Source: Edaphobacter modestus (GTDB taxonomy: Bacteria > Acidobacteriota > Terriglobia > Terriglobales > Acidobacteriaceae). Taken from it: a stretch of 64,000 nt of DNA. Below are positions 54,277-63,573 of the stretch, piece after piece. The position numbers and the translations under genes are program-made. Positions within the stretch are counted from its first letter, which is position 1, and every line of letters starts with the position of its first letter. A model generated the notes under the pieces. It saw nothing but the letters and a program-made list of their open reading frames with translations, ran no database searches and had not been told where the DNA came from. The stretch spans positions 310,001 to 374,000 of the forward strand of contig NZ_SHKW01000001.1 of the NCBI RefSeq assembly GCF_004217555.1, read 5' to 3'.

Positions 54277-56378
54277 GAATTTGCCTCGCTTCCATGTACG
54301 CCGATCCCGCGCAGATGGAAGATGTGTGCCGGCATTATCAGGGGATCAAGTCGCACGTAGTTATACGGGCCGGTCCAGGCGTAGGTTTGCCCGCTTAGAA
54401 TGTCGTGTACCTGGTACGACTCATCCCTGCTCAGACCCATGACCTCCATATCCAGGCGCGTCCACCCGCTCTGCGCCGTGCTATTGTCCAGATTGACTAC
54501 GACAAGAACGATGTCCTCGTCGCTACGTTTACTGAAACATAAGATTTGCGGATTATCAACATCATGAAAATGGAGGGTGTCATCCTGCTGTAATGCAGAA
54601 TGACGGTGGCGGGCGTCATTCAACGTCGCCAATAAGGGCATGAGCGAATTTATATGTTCTCGATCCCAGGACCGGACCTGATACTTTTCGCTGTACAGAT
54701 ATTCTTCACTTCCTTCTCGAAGCGGTCTATGTTCCATCAATTCAAAGGGTGGACCGTAAATTCCGTAGTTTGCACCCAGCGTTGCAGCCAAGATAGCGCG
54801 CTGCATAAAGGCAGGGCGCTCTCCCTTCTGTAATACTTCCGGAAGAATGTCGGGCGTATTCGGCCAGAGGTTGGGACGGAAGAAATCTCTCACCGGAGGT
54901 GTCGTTAGCTCGGTCATATATGCAGTCAGTTCGGCTTTGGTGTTGCGCCAACTGAAATAGGTATAGCTCTGCGAAAAACCGCGTTTGGCCAGCCCATACA
55001 TGACATGTGGACGTGTAAAAGCTTCTGCTAGAAAGAGGGCATCGGGATAAGTTCGTTGAACCTTCTTAATACACCACTCCCAGAAAGGCAGTGCTTTGGT
55101 GTGTGGATTGTCTACACGAAAGATACGAATACCTCGTTCCGCCCAGAAAAGGAAGACATTGCACAATTCCTCCCATAGACCATGCCAGTCGGAAGATTCA
55201 AAATTGAGTGGATAGATGTCCTGATACTTTTTGGGAGGGTTTTCAGCATACTGGATTGACCCATCTGGACGGATAGAAAACCATTCCGGATGCTCCTTTA
55301 CCCACGGGTGATCCGGAGAGCACTGGAAGGCAATGTCCATCGCGATCTCGACATCGGAATCCTGGGCCGCGCTAACCATGGCATCGAAATCTGCAAAGCC
55401 GCCAAGCTCTGGCGCGATTGCGGTGTGCCCCCCGTGATGGTTTCCTATTGCCCAGGGACTTCCTACATCTTCGGGCTGCGCGGACACGTTGTTGTTCTTT
55501 CCTTTGCGAAAGGCATGTCCAATGGGATGAATCGGGGGCAGATAGATTACGTCAAATCCCCTAGAAGCGAGTTCTGGGATAAGTTTTGTGGCATGTCGTA
55601 GGGTTCCATGTTCACCGTTTTCTCCGCTTGACCGGGGAAAAAATTCGTACCAGGTGGAAAAGCGCGCCTTTGTCCGGTCGACGCGAATACGGTAGTTGTT
55701 AGATTGCGCGGCAAAGCGTAGATCTGGGTAACGGCTTGCCAGTATCGTTAGTTCCTCTGTCACCGGATTTTCAAATCGGCCTGAATTCTGGTCAGCGAGC
55801 TGACGCAAAGAACCGGAGAATTCTTCTAATCGTGACCGATCTTCCCCTTCGGAAGAGGTCGCGAGTCTCTCCAGCAGAGACGCTCCTGATAGAAAGGCCA
55901 AGAGGACATCCGATTTATCTTGTAGGGAACCTCCCTGTTCAAGCGACTCAGCTTGTGCTTTGTCATAGGATATATTGTTCGTCTGTGCGGCAAGACGTTT
56001 GGAGAGATCAGCGGCCCATGTATCGAAGTGATCGATCCATCCCTGGACATGAAACTGCCAATTTCCAATGGTATCAACTGTAAAGTGCGCCGCCCATAGG
56101 TCGTTCCCCAGCGGTTTCATCCTGACGCTTCGCCATTCATGCCAAGTATCATTGCGATACAGCACCTGAGCCGCTACGTGATCGTGCCCGTCGCCATAAA
56201 TAGCGGCTGTTACATATACCGTATCCCCGATGATACGTTTCACTGGAAAGCGGCCAGCCTCTACCCGAGGTTCGACCCCTTCTATGATAACCCGAGACCT
56301 TCCATCTGACGGCTCCACCGTATTCTCGCTTTGATTAGAAAATTGATCCACATCATGTGGATGCGTAGATGCGTACAC
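54273..56378 (-). CDS. glgE: Alpha-1,4-glucan:maltose-1-phosphate maltosyltransferase
   Basis: A 701-residue GH13_3 enzyme. After a beta domain that handles the maltose donor, the barrel contains [58 protein letters not shown] (nucleophile Asp) and [20 protein letters not shown] (Glu). These are standard GlgE segments. It transfers maltosyl units from maltose 1-phosphate to alpha-1,4-glucan in the cytoplasm. Coupled to the treS-mak gene, it forms the core of the trehalose-to-glucan pathway. No glgB branching enzyme gene is present in this window. Confidence 0.95.
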   Translation of the reverse strand: MYASTHPHDVDQFSNQSENTVEPSDGRSRVIIEGVEPRVEAGRFPVKRIIGDTVYVTAAIYGDGHDHVAAQVLYRNDTWHEWRSVRMKPLGNDLWAAHFTVDTIGNWQFHVQGWIDHFDTWAADLSKRLAAQTNNISYDKAQAESLEQGGSLQDKSDVLLAFLSGASLLERLATSSEGEDRSRLEEFSGSLRQLADQNSGRFENPVTEELTILASRYPDLRFAAQSNNYRIRVDRTKARFSTWYEFFPRSSGENGEHGTLRHATKLIPELASRGFDVIYLPPIHPIGHAFRKGKNNNVSAQPEDVGSPWAIGNHHGGHTAIAPELGGFADFDAMVSAAQDSDVEIAMDIAFQCSPDHPWVKEHPEWFSIRPDGSIQYAENPPKKYQDIYPLNFESSDWHGLWEELCNVFLFWAERGIRIFRVDNPHTKALPFWEWCIKKVQRTYPDALFLAEAFTRPHVMYGLAKRGFSQSYTYFSWRNTKAELTAYMTELTTPPVRDFFRPNLWPNTPDILPEVLQKGERPAFMQRAILAATLGANYGIYGPPFELMEHRPLREGSEEYLYSEKYQVRSWDREHINSLMPLLATLNDARHRHSALQQDDTLHFHDVDNPQILCFSKRSDEDIVLVVVNLDNSTAQSGWTRLDMEVMGLSRDESYQVHDILSGQTYAWTGPYNYVRLDPLIMPAHIFHLRGIGVHGSEANS

Positions 56379-56433
56379 GCGTTTGTTCCGTCACACAGGA
56401 AAACTGTGAAAGATGGTCATCCGAATCTCCGCG

Positions 56434-57921
56434 CTAACGCTCCTTCACGTCTCCGCTGGATACATGAGGCCGCTCTGTCTGGCCCGAAAGCCGTGGAGGA
56501 ACCGTAGCAATTGCAAGTAAAAGATAGATGGCGAACGCTACGAAGAAACCGACGAACCACGCATAGTCATAGAGAAACCGCAGAGGCGGTATGACGAGAC
56601 CGATGAGGGCAACAACAACACCTGCAGCGAGTGCGACGAGCGCCCGAGGGTTTATGCCGTGCGAATATTCGTACGCTCCATTGCGTCGATAAAGAGAATC
56701 GACATCGAGTCTGGTCCGGCGGAGCACGAAATAGTCGGCGATCATGATGCCAGCGACCGGTCCGAGCAAACCGGAATAGCCAATCAGCCAACCGAAGATA
56801 TAGCTGCCAAAGCTGCTCATCAGTTTCCAGGGCATCATTGCGAGGCCAAGAAAACCGGTGATGAGGCCCCCGGTCCGAAAGCTGATGTAGCGAGGAGCCA
56901 GGTTGGAGAAATCGTTTGAGGGTGAGACGACATTAGCTCCGATATTCACGTTAAGTGTAGCGACGAGAAGAGCGATCAGGGCAAGAAAGGCGACGAACGG
57001 TTGATGAAATTTGCCCAAGAGAGTGATCGGCGACCAGATTGGTTCCCCAAATATGGCGACCGAAGCCGAGGTGCAGGCGATGCCAATGAACGAGTAGAGA
57101 GTCATGGCGACCGGCAGACCAAGGGACTGTCCAAGGATCTGCGCATCCTGATTCTTTGCATACCGCGTGAAGTCTGGAATATTGAGGGAGAGCGTAGCCC
57201 AATATCCAACCATTGCAGTAAGGGAAGGGAAGAAGAATTTCAGGAAATCACCCGTCGAGTGAAACTTGCTCGGTGCAGAGAGCATGGGACCAAAGCCACC
57301 CGCCTTGTGCCACATCCAGAAGAGGAGTGTGAGGGACATGATGACCATGAAAGGGGCGGAGAAACTTTGCAGAATGCGGATCGATTCAACCCCGTTCCAG
57401 ACAACGAACATATTCAGCAACCAGAAAGAAAGAAAACAGGCCCAGAGCACGCCGGCATGACTTGCAGTCTGCGGCCAGAGCACGTTAAGCATGGCAAAGA
57501 TCGCCTGTCCACCAAGCCACGATTGGATGCCGAACCATCCACAGGCCACAAGCGCACGGAGGATAGCGGGTATATTTGCGCCTCGTGTGCCGAACGACGC
57601 GCGCACGAATACCGGGAATGGAATGCCGTATTTCGAGCCTGCGTGTGCATTGAGGAGCATTGGCAGCAGCACGATCAAGTTACCCAATAAGATAGTGCCA
57701 ATAGCCTGCTTCCAGTTCATGCCGCCTGCAATTAGCGACGAAGCAAGCATGTACGTCGTCACTTCCATCGACATGGAGAACCAGAGCGCGATGTAGTTGT
57801 ACGTGGTCCATGTGCGACGCTGGGGAGGAGTCGGCGCAAGGTCTTCGTTGAAGAATCGAGCGTCGTGCACTGTGTCGCTGGCAGTGTAGGGTGCCCTGCA
57901 GTCGGTTGTGAGCGGCATCAT
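56434..57921 (-). CDS. NCS1-family nucleobase/hydantoin/allantoin transporter
   Basis: A 495-residue transporter with 12 membrane spans. NEDLAPTPPQRRTWTTYNYI is the usual NCS1 N-terminus. TM1 contains WFSMSMEVTTYMLASSLIAG, followed by GIPFPVFVRASFGTRGANIP and LSLNIPDFTRYAKNQDAQIL. NCS1 members import uracil, cytosine, hydantoins or allantoin together with Na+ or H+. The ATG at 57921 overlaps the dihydropyrimidinase stop (ATGA), so it belongs to the pre/hyd operon and probably imports its substrate. The frame is open upstream to 58074 inside hydA. Confidence 0.9.
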   Translation of the reverse strand: MMPLTTDCRAPYTASDTVHDARFFNEDLAPTPPQRRTWTTYNYIALWFSMSMEVTTYMLASSLIAGGMNWKQAIGTILLGNLIVLLPMLLNAHAGSKYGIPFPVFVRASFGTRGANIPAILRALVACGWFGIQSWLGGQAIFAMLNVLWPQTASHAGVLWACFLSFWLLNMFVVWNGVESIRILQSFSAPFMVIMSLTLLFWMWHKAGGFGPMLSAPSKFHSTGDFLKFFFPSLTAMVGYWATLSLNIPDFTRYAKNQDAQILGQSLGLPVAMTLYSFIGIACTSASVAIFGEPIWSPITLLGKFHQPFVAFLALIALLVATLNVNIGANVVSPSNDFSNLAPRYISFRTGGLITGFLGLAMMPWKLMSSFGSYIFGWLIGYSGLLGPVAGIMIADYFVLRRTRLDVDSLYRRNGAYEYSHGINPRALVALAAGVVVALIGLVIPPLRFLYDYAWFVGFFVAFAIYLLLAIATVPPRLSGQTERPHVSSGDVKER

Positions 57922-59321
57922 CGCCAGGCTCCTCCACGCGCTTCTCGGCGCACGTACTCTCCACGACCGGCGGAGCCAAGGTATCTGCCGTTGTCGACAA
58001 CGAGTTCGCCGCGCGAGAAGACCTTGCGGGCGTTCCCTTTTACCTTCCAACCTTCGAACATGGAGAAGTCGCAACGCATGTTATGAGTTGTGGCAGAGAT
58101 AAGGTGCTCCGCTTCGGGATCCCAGAGTACGACGTCAGCATCAGAGCCTTTGGCGAGTACACCTTTCTTGGGATACATTCCAAAGATTCGCGCTGGTGCG
58201 GTCGATGTGATCTCGACAAAGCGCTCCAGGCCGATCTTTCCCGCATTTACGCCGAAGTGGTAGAGAAGCTGCAAGCGGTTCTCCACGCCTGGGCCGCCAT
58301 TAGGGATCTTGGTAAAGTCGTCTTTGCCCAGTTGTTTTTGATCGGCGAAACAAAAAGGGCAATGATCGGTTGACACGATCTGCAGGTGATCATGTACGAG
58401 CCCATTCCAGAGTGCGGGCTGATTTTTCTTCTCGCGCAATGGGGGGGTAAAGACGTACTTCGCCTCCTCGAAGCTCTCACCGGGCATATGCTCTTCGAGC
58501 GAAAGAAGAAGGTATTGCGGGCAAGTCTCGGCAAAGGCTGGAAGGCCACGGTCGCGTGCCTCGCGAACCTGGTTGAGCGCATCTTCACTGGAGAGATGGA
58601 CGATATAGACCGGAACCCCAGCCATTTCGGCGAGTGCAATGGAACGATGAACGGCTTCAGCCTCCGCTTTCGTGGGTCGAGTGAGGGCATGATAGATCGG
58701 GGCAGTCTTGCCTTCAGCTAAGGCCTGTTGCACGATGACATCGATCGCTGAGCCATTCTCGGCATGCATGCAGATAAGTGCGCCGTTCTTTGCGGTCTGC
58801 CGTAACGCCTTGAAGATGGTGCCGTCATCGACCATGAGGACATTGGGGTAAGCCATGAAAAGTTTGAAGCTGGTGACGCCTTCGCGCACCATGTCATCCA
58901 TGTCATTCATGCCTTGCTTGCCGTTGTCAGAGCCCAGGTCGGTAACGATCATGTGCAGGCCGTAGTCAATACAGGCTTTGCCGGCAGCCTTGGCGCGCCA
59001 GATATCGAGTGCATCGCGCATGCGAGTTCCTCGTGCCTGGATCGCAAAGTCGATGATCGTGGTGGTGCCGCCGATGGCTGCCGCACGCGTACCCGTGAGG
59101 AAGTCATCGGCGGAGACTGTGCCTCCGAATGGCATATCCATATGGGTGTGTGCATCAATGCCTCCTGGGAGAACGAGCAATCCCTCTGCATCGACAACTT
59201 CATGGCTAGCTGGGTCGAGGCGAGATTGAATATCGCTTATCTTGCCTTTCTCGATAAGAAGATCGGCTTTCTGAATGCCATCGGCATTGACGACGGTTCC
59301 GTTCTGAATCAGGGTTCCCAT
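57918..59321 (-). CDS. hydA: Dihydropyrimidinase / D-hydantoinase
   Basis: A 467-residue metal-dependent amidohydrolase. Zinc ligands: HTHMD in LPGGIDAHTHMDMPFGG, the carboxylated Lys in GVTSFKLFMAYPNVLM, His in CMHAENGS and YIVHLSSEDAL, Asp in IVSTDHCPF. The substrate-loop segment EAKYVFTPPLREKKNQPALW is typical of dihydropyrimidinases. It opens 5,6-dihydrouracil (and hydantoins) to N-carbamoyl-beta-alanine, the second step of reductive pyrimidine breakdown. It lies 13 bp after preA and is coupled to the NCS1 transporter gene. Confidence 0.94.
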   Translation of the reverse strand: MGTLIQNGTVVNADGIQKADLLIEKGKISDIQSRLDPASHEVVDAEGLLVLPGGIDAHTHMDMPFGGTVSADDFLTGTRAAAIGGTTTIIDFAIQARGTRMRDALDIWRAKAAGKACIDYGLHMIVTDLGSDNGKQGMNDMDDMVREGVTSFKLFMAYPNVLMVDDGTIFKALRQTAKNGALICMHAENGSAIDVIVQQALAEGKTAPIYHALTRPTKAEAEAVHRSIALAEMAGVPVYIVHLSSEDALNQVREARDRGLPAFAETCPQYLLLSLEEHMPGESFEEAKYVFTPPLREKKNQPALWNGLVHDHLQIVSTDHCPFCFADQKQLGKDDFTKIPNGGPGVENRLQLLYHFGVNAGKIGLERFVEITSTAPARIFGMYPKKGVLAKGSDADVVLWDPEAEHLISATTHNMRCDFSMFEGWKVKGNARKVFSRGELVVDNGRYLGSAGRGEYVRREARGGAWR

Positions 59322-59334
59322 TTGACTCCGCAGT

Positions 59335-60729
59335 TTAGACGTGTATGGATGTGCGGTTGGCCCATGTCTCGGGTGCCAGGCCGGTGTCGACGCGCTCCAT
59401 GGTTATGCAGTTCTCGACCGGGCAGACGAGCGAACAGAGATTGCAGCCTACGCAGTGATGTTCGTCGACTCGCGGAATACGTTCGAGCGGAGTCACGGAG
59501 TTGTTTGCTCCGAGACCACCGACATCGAGCTTTGGGATAGGAGTTGTAGAGATGCGGCGGCTCGATTCAGCGGCAACCATCGCAGGTGTACGAGTGGTAT
59601 CGGCGATGGGAGAAGTGCGGTCGAGGTGGATGCACTGGTGTGCTCCGTCCCAGCAAGCTGTATAGCAGAGTTCGCAACCAATACAGAGATCTTCGTGAAT
59701 ATGAGCGACGATCTTGAAATTGAGATTGAGGTCTTTCCACTCGCGAACCTTCGGGATGGACAGGCCGCGAAAGTCGCTGATCGTGCTGTAGCCCTTGGAT
59801 TTCATCCACTCAAGCATGCCATCCTGCATGTCTTCTACGATTCGGTAGCCGTAGTGCATGACGGCAGTGCAAACCTGTACCGTGCCGCTGCCCAAAAGAA
59901 TAAACTCAACCGCATCGTGCCATGAACCGATGCCGCCGATGCCCGACAGCGGAAGCGTAGACCCAGGGTCGGACATGACCTGGTGGACCATATTGAGTGC
60001 GATGGGTTTCACGGCTGGGCCACAATAGCCGCCGTGAGAGCTCAGACCGTCGACGTTTGGTCTGGGCTCGAGTGTATCGAGATCGATACCGGTAATGGAG
60101 TTAATCGTATTGATCGCGGAAAGAGCATCGGCCCCGGCACGTTTGGCTGCACGAGCGGTTGCGCGGATGTCGGTGATGTTGGGCGTGAGCTTTACGATAA
60201 CGGGCGTACGCGCTTTCTCTTTAGCCCATCCAGTAATTCGTTCCGTATACTCGGGCACCTGACCCACAGCGGAGCCCATGCCACGTTCGCTCATTCCATG
60301 CGGGCAACCGAAGTTAAGCTCAAGCCCATCAGCGCCTGCATCTTCGGCGCGTTGAACGATGTCGTGCCACGCTTCGCGGCGGCTTTCGACCATTAGTGAG
60401 GCGATGATTACGTGCTTTGGATAGCGGCGCTTGACCTCGGCGATCTCCTGCAGGTTGACCTCGATGGGACGGTCAGAGATCAGTTCGATGTTATTGAGAC
60501 CCATCATGCGGCGACCGTCCCAGTCGATGGAGGAGTAGCGAGAGCTGACATTAGTGATAGGTTCGCCAATGGTCTTCCATACCGCGCCTCCCCATCCGAC
60601 GTCGAACGCGCGCATGACCTGCTCTCCACAGTTCGCGGGAGGCGCAGAGGCCAGCCAGAATGGGTTTGGACACTTGATCCCACAGAACGTGGTTTCGAGA
60701 GTGGGATTGGGAGATGGATTAGCTGGCAT
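59335..60729 (-). CDS. preA: NAD-dependent dihydropyrimidine dehydrogenase, subunit PreA
   Basis: A 464-residue flavo-iron-sulfur protein. Residues 1-about 310 form the FMN-binding dihydroorotate-dehydrogenase-like barrel (SAPPANCGEQVMRAFDVGWG, LELNFGCPHGMSERGMGSAV, ISGIGGIGSWHDAVEFILLG). The C-terminal ferredoxin domain has two 4Fe-4S clusters: CIGCELCYTACWDGAHQC and CVGCNLCSLVCPVENC. It reduces uracil and thymine to the dihydro forms with electrons from PreT. It overlaps preT by 11 bp and is followed by the dihydropyrimidinase gene. Confidence 0.94.
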   Translation of the reverse strand: MPANPSPNPTLETTFCGIKCPNPFWLASAPPANCGEQVMRAFDVGWGGAVWKTIGEPITNVSSRYSSIDWDGRRMMGLNNIELISDRPIEVNLQEIAEVKRRYPKHVIIASLMVESRREAWHDIVQRAEDAGADGLELNFGCPHGMSERGMGSAVGQVPEYTERITGWAKEKARTPVIVKLTPNITDIRATARAAKRAGADALSAINTINSITGIDLDTLEPRPNVDGLSSHGGYCGPAVKPIALNMVHQVMSDPGSTLPLSGIGGIGSWHDAVEFILLGSGTVQVCTAVMHYGYRIVEDMQDGMLEWMKSKGYSTISDFRGLSIPKVREWKDLNLNFKIVAHIHEDLCIGCELCYTACWDGAHQCIHLDRTSPIADTTRTPAMVAAESSRRISTTPIPKLDVGGLGANNSVTPLERIPRVDEHHCVGCNLCSLVCPVENCITMERVDTGLAPETWANRTSIHV

Positions 60730-62071
60730 GGTTTACCCCCAGCCAGGCTGCGATGCTAATGCCCGCACGTTTGCCATCGGCGACCGCATCGACGACCTCG
60801 CGCCCGCCGTTGGTACAGTCACCTCCCGCAAAGAACTTGGGATTCGATGTTTGTCCGGTAGCTTGGTCAATCAGGATTCGCCCGTCCTCTAGCCCAATCG
60901 TTGCAGCGTACCCGTATCCTTTGAGAAATTCTGTATGCGTCTCCTGTCCGATAGCGAGGATGATGAGGTCAACGGAAAGAAGGAACTCAGAACCCTCCTG
61001 GGGGACAAGCGAATCGCCATCCGAAGCGATAAGTTTTGCTAGCTTTATTGCCTGCACCTTCTGCTCACCCTGCACTGCGACGGGTTGTACGTGCCAAAGA
61101 AACCTCACGCCTTCTTTTTGTGCGTGTTCATATTCAAAGTCAAACGCGGACATTCTTTCAGGACCCCGACGGTACACCATGTAGACTTCGGCTGCGCCTA
61201 ATCGAATTGCCGCATTGGCAGCGTCGATTGCGGTGTTTCCAGCACCGATGACTGCTACTCGCTGCGGGACGGCGAGGAGGGTTCCGGATTTATAGCCGCG
61301 AATGAAATCGAGCGCGTTTGTGACTCCATCCAATTGTTCCCCCACAATGCCGAGTTTATGAATCGCGCCGAGTCCCAGCCCAAGGAAGATTGCATCGTAG
61401 GATGGTTCAAGCTCCGAGAGTTCTGTCACATCGATGCGGGTATTGAAATGGAATTCGACTCCGAGCTGCGAGAGCATGTCTATCTCGCGAAGGCTCTCGA
61501 TGAGCGGAAGTTTGTATTCAGCGACGCCGTAAGTGTTCAGGCCGCCGGGGAGAGGACCTGCTTCGAAGATGACTGCGCGGACGCCTCGGCGCCGAAGTTC
61601 GGCGGCGCAAGCCAGCGATGCTGGGCCTGCTCCAATAAGCGCGGCTCGATGCCCGGTGTCGGCTGCGGGAACAAAGGGAAGAGGTGCTCCGCTCTCATAC
61701 AACGAGTCCATAGCAAATCGCTGGAGACGTGCGATCTCGATAGGCTGCTTATTGTAACGATGCAGGACGCACGCCCCTTCGCAAAGAACATCGACCGGAC
61801 AAACACGCGAACAGCTTGCACCTAGAATATTTGCATCGAGAATGGTACGCGCAGAGCCAGAAAGATTGCCGCTGGCGATCTTCTTGATGAAGGCAGGCAC
61901 ATCAATGTGCGTTGGGCAGGCCGCGGTACAAGGTGCATCGAAGCAATACAGGCATCGATTGGACTCGGCCAGAGCGGCCTGCCGATTGAACGGCGGGTGA
62001 AGGTCTGCAAACCGGGCCGCAATCTCGGGATTGGTGACGACCTGTTGCGAAAACGGGACTGGATCATTCAT
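60719..62071 (-). CDS. preT: NAD-dependent dihydropyrimidine dehydrogenase, subunit PreT
   Basis: A 450-residue glutamate-synthase-beta-like flavoprotein. N-terminal 4Fe-4S ligands lie in CLYCFDAPCTAACPTHIDVP and SCSRVCPVDVLCEGACV. The FAD-binding motif is ALIGAGPASLACAAELRRRG and the NAD(P)-binding motif VAVIGAGNTAIDAANAAIRL. The final FAD contact is FFAGGDCTNGGREVVDAVAD. It passes electrons from NADH to PreA. It is the first gene of the pyrimidine-catabolism operon; an AGGAGGAG lies 12 bases before the ATG, at the outer limit of usual spacing. Confidence 0.93.
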   Translation of the reverse strand: MNDPVPFSQQVVTNPEIAARFADLHPPFNRQAALAESNRCLYCFDAPCTAACPTHIDVPAFIKKIASGNLSGSARTILDANILGASCSRVCPVDVLCEGACVLHRYNKQPIEIARLQRFAMDSLYESGAPLPFVPAADTGHRAALIGAGPASLACAAELRRRGVRAVIFEAGPLPGGLNTYGVAEYKLPLIESLREIDMLSQLGVEFHFNTRIDVTELSELEPSYDAIFLGLGLGAIHKLGIVGEQLDGVTNALDFIRGYKSGTLLAVPQRVAVIGAGNTAIDAANAAIRLGAAEVYMVYRRGPERMSAFDFEYEHAQKEGVRFLWHVQPVAVQGEQKVQAIKLAKLIASDGDSLVPQEGSEFLLSVDLIILAIGQETHTEFLKGYGYAATIGLEDGRILIDQATGQTSNPKFFAGGDCTNGGREVVDAVADGKRAGISIAAWLGVNHAS

Positions 62072-62251
62072 CAGGTTGAAACTCTCCTCCTGCAGAGATA
62101 GGAAAGTAAAGCTCCGTTAACTGGACATCACAACGGAATTGCAATGGCCTTGATTCCACGAACCTTCCAGTAACGCGCCTGTGTGATGACAGGAGAGATC
62201 ATTATGCATCATTCAGAAGGAATGTGAAGTGATTTCCGAAGCTCCGCCTCC

Positions 62252-63502
62252 CTAAGCGGCTTGACCATCGTTGATCCAGTTCATGGTTTTCAGGGCCAGT
62301 CTATGGAAGGCTTGAACGGCAAGCTCGATATGCTCTTTCTTTGTGTCTTCGGCTCGATTGTGGCTCAGGCCGGCGAGTGACTGCGTAAACATCATTACGG
62401 TCGGAATACCAGCCCTGGAAACCTCTGCGGCATCATGCAGGGGGCCAGATGGAAGCCGGTGGGTGTTGAACGTAGTTTCGCGGATAGCCTCATCGCAAAG
62501 CTCGATAAGGGCGGGGTGGAATGGTACCGGCTCAATACTCCAGATTCGTGACCACGTAACGCTGCAGCTCTCCTCGGCGGCGAACCGTTCACTTACAGTA
62601 GTTGCCTCTTCGAACATCTGAGCTAGAACCGCGGCATCAAGGTCGCGCATGTCGAGTGTCGTTTCACAACGGCCAACGACGGCCGTTACGATCCCGGGGA
62701 AGGTCTTAACGCTGCCCATGGTTGCGACGGAATCCGGATGTTTGCCCACAATCCGACGGATTTCGAGTGCAAGTTTTGCCGCTGCGGCAAGTGCGTCACG
62801 ACGTACTGCCATTGGGGTAGATCCGGAGTGCGCCTCCTGGCCTAGAAAAGTTATAGCGTGGCGCTCTACACCTTTTGTGCCGAGAACTACACCAAGGGGA
62901 AGCTGAAGGTCTTCGAGAACCGGACCCTGCTCGATGTGTAGTTCGAGATAGGCTGCTGCATCAGCCTGCTCTTTGCGGGCGTCTCCTATCTGATCGATAT
63001 CGAAGCCACACTCTCGTAAAGCGTCTTCGAGACGTGTGCCATCGCGGTCTGTGCGGCCACGATCGGCTGCGATGGTATGGGTGCCGGCAAATGCGGACGA
63101 CCCGAAGAGGCTGCGCCCGAATCGCGCACCCTCTTCGTCAGCCCAATCGACGAGGCGTATCGTAACCGGGGGCACACCCGCGAAGTCTTCGGCGATACTG
63201 CGCAGCACCTCAAGGCTTGTTAACACTCCTAGGCATCCATCTAGCCAGCCGCCGTTGGGCACGGAATCGAGATGTCCGCCGAGGAGAAGGGCCTTCTCGG
63301 AGCGCCCCCTCAGCGTAACCCAGAGGTTGCCGGCCGCATCGTAGTGACGTTCTACGGGAAGACCATCCAGCCTCGACTCGAACCATGCCTGTGCCTTGAG
63401 CCATGTCGGGGTCCATGCCACGCGTTGGGCCCCATTAACGTCGGAGGTGAGTCTACGAAGCTCTTCCAGGTCGGCGACGACTCTCTTCGGATCTAGCGGC
63501 AT
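62252..63502 (-). CDS. M20-family amidohydrolase (allantoate amidohydrolase / N-carbamoyl-amino-acid hydrolase)
   Basis: A 416-residue binuclear-metal hydrolase. Ligands are visible as His in LLGGHLDSVPNGG, Asp in GWLDGCLGVL, the Glu pair in DWADEEGARFGRSLFGSS, His in YLELHIEQGPVLEDL, and a later His in GPLHDAAEVSRAG or GLSHNRAEDT. The family includes allantoate amidohydrolase, beta-ureidopropionase and L-carbamoylase, which are hard to tell apart. Next to both a dihydropyrimidinase and an allantoinase it could complete either route. ATG 63502, preceded by AAAGGCAGG, was preferred over the long upstream extension to 63727, which would overlap the divergent allantoinase gene. Confidence 0.88.
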   Translation of the reverse strand: MPLDPKRVVADLEELRRLTSDVNGAQRVAWTPTWLKAQAWFESRLDGLPVERHYDAAGNLWVTLRGRSEKALLLGGHLDSVPNGGWLDGCLGVLTSLEVLRSIAEDFAGVPPVTIRLVDWADEEGARFGRSLFGSSAFAGTHTIAADRGRTDRDGTRLEDALRECGFDIDQIGDARKEQADAAAYLELHIEQGPVLEDLQLPLGVVLGTKGVERHAITFLGQEAHSGSTPMAVRRDALAAAAKLALEIRRIVGKHPDSVATMGSVKTFPGIVTAVVGRCETTLDMRDLDAAVLAQMFEEATTVSERFAAEESCSVTWSRIWSIEPVPFHPALIELCDEAIRETTFNTHRLPSGPLHDAAEVSRAGIPTVMMFTQSLAGLSHNRAEDTKKEHIELAVQAFHRLALKTMNWINDGQAA

Positions 63503-63573
63503 CAGGCCTGCCTTTCTTTTGATGACGTTTAACCTGCTTGACCTTCTAACGACTAAGGTCGGAATATCAGGCA

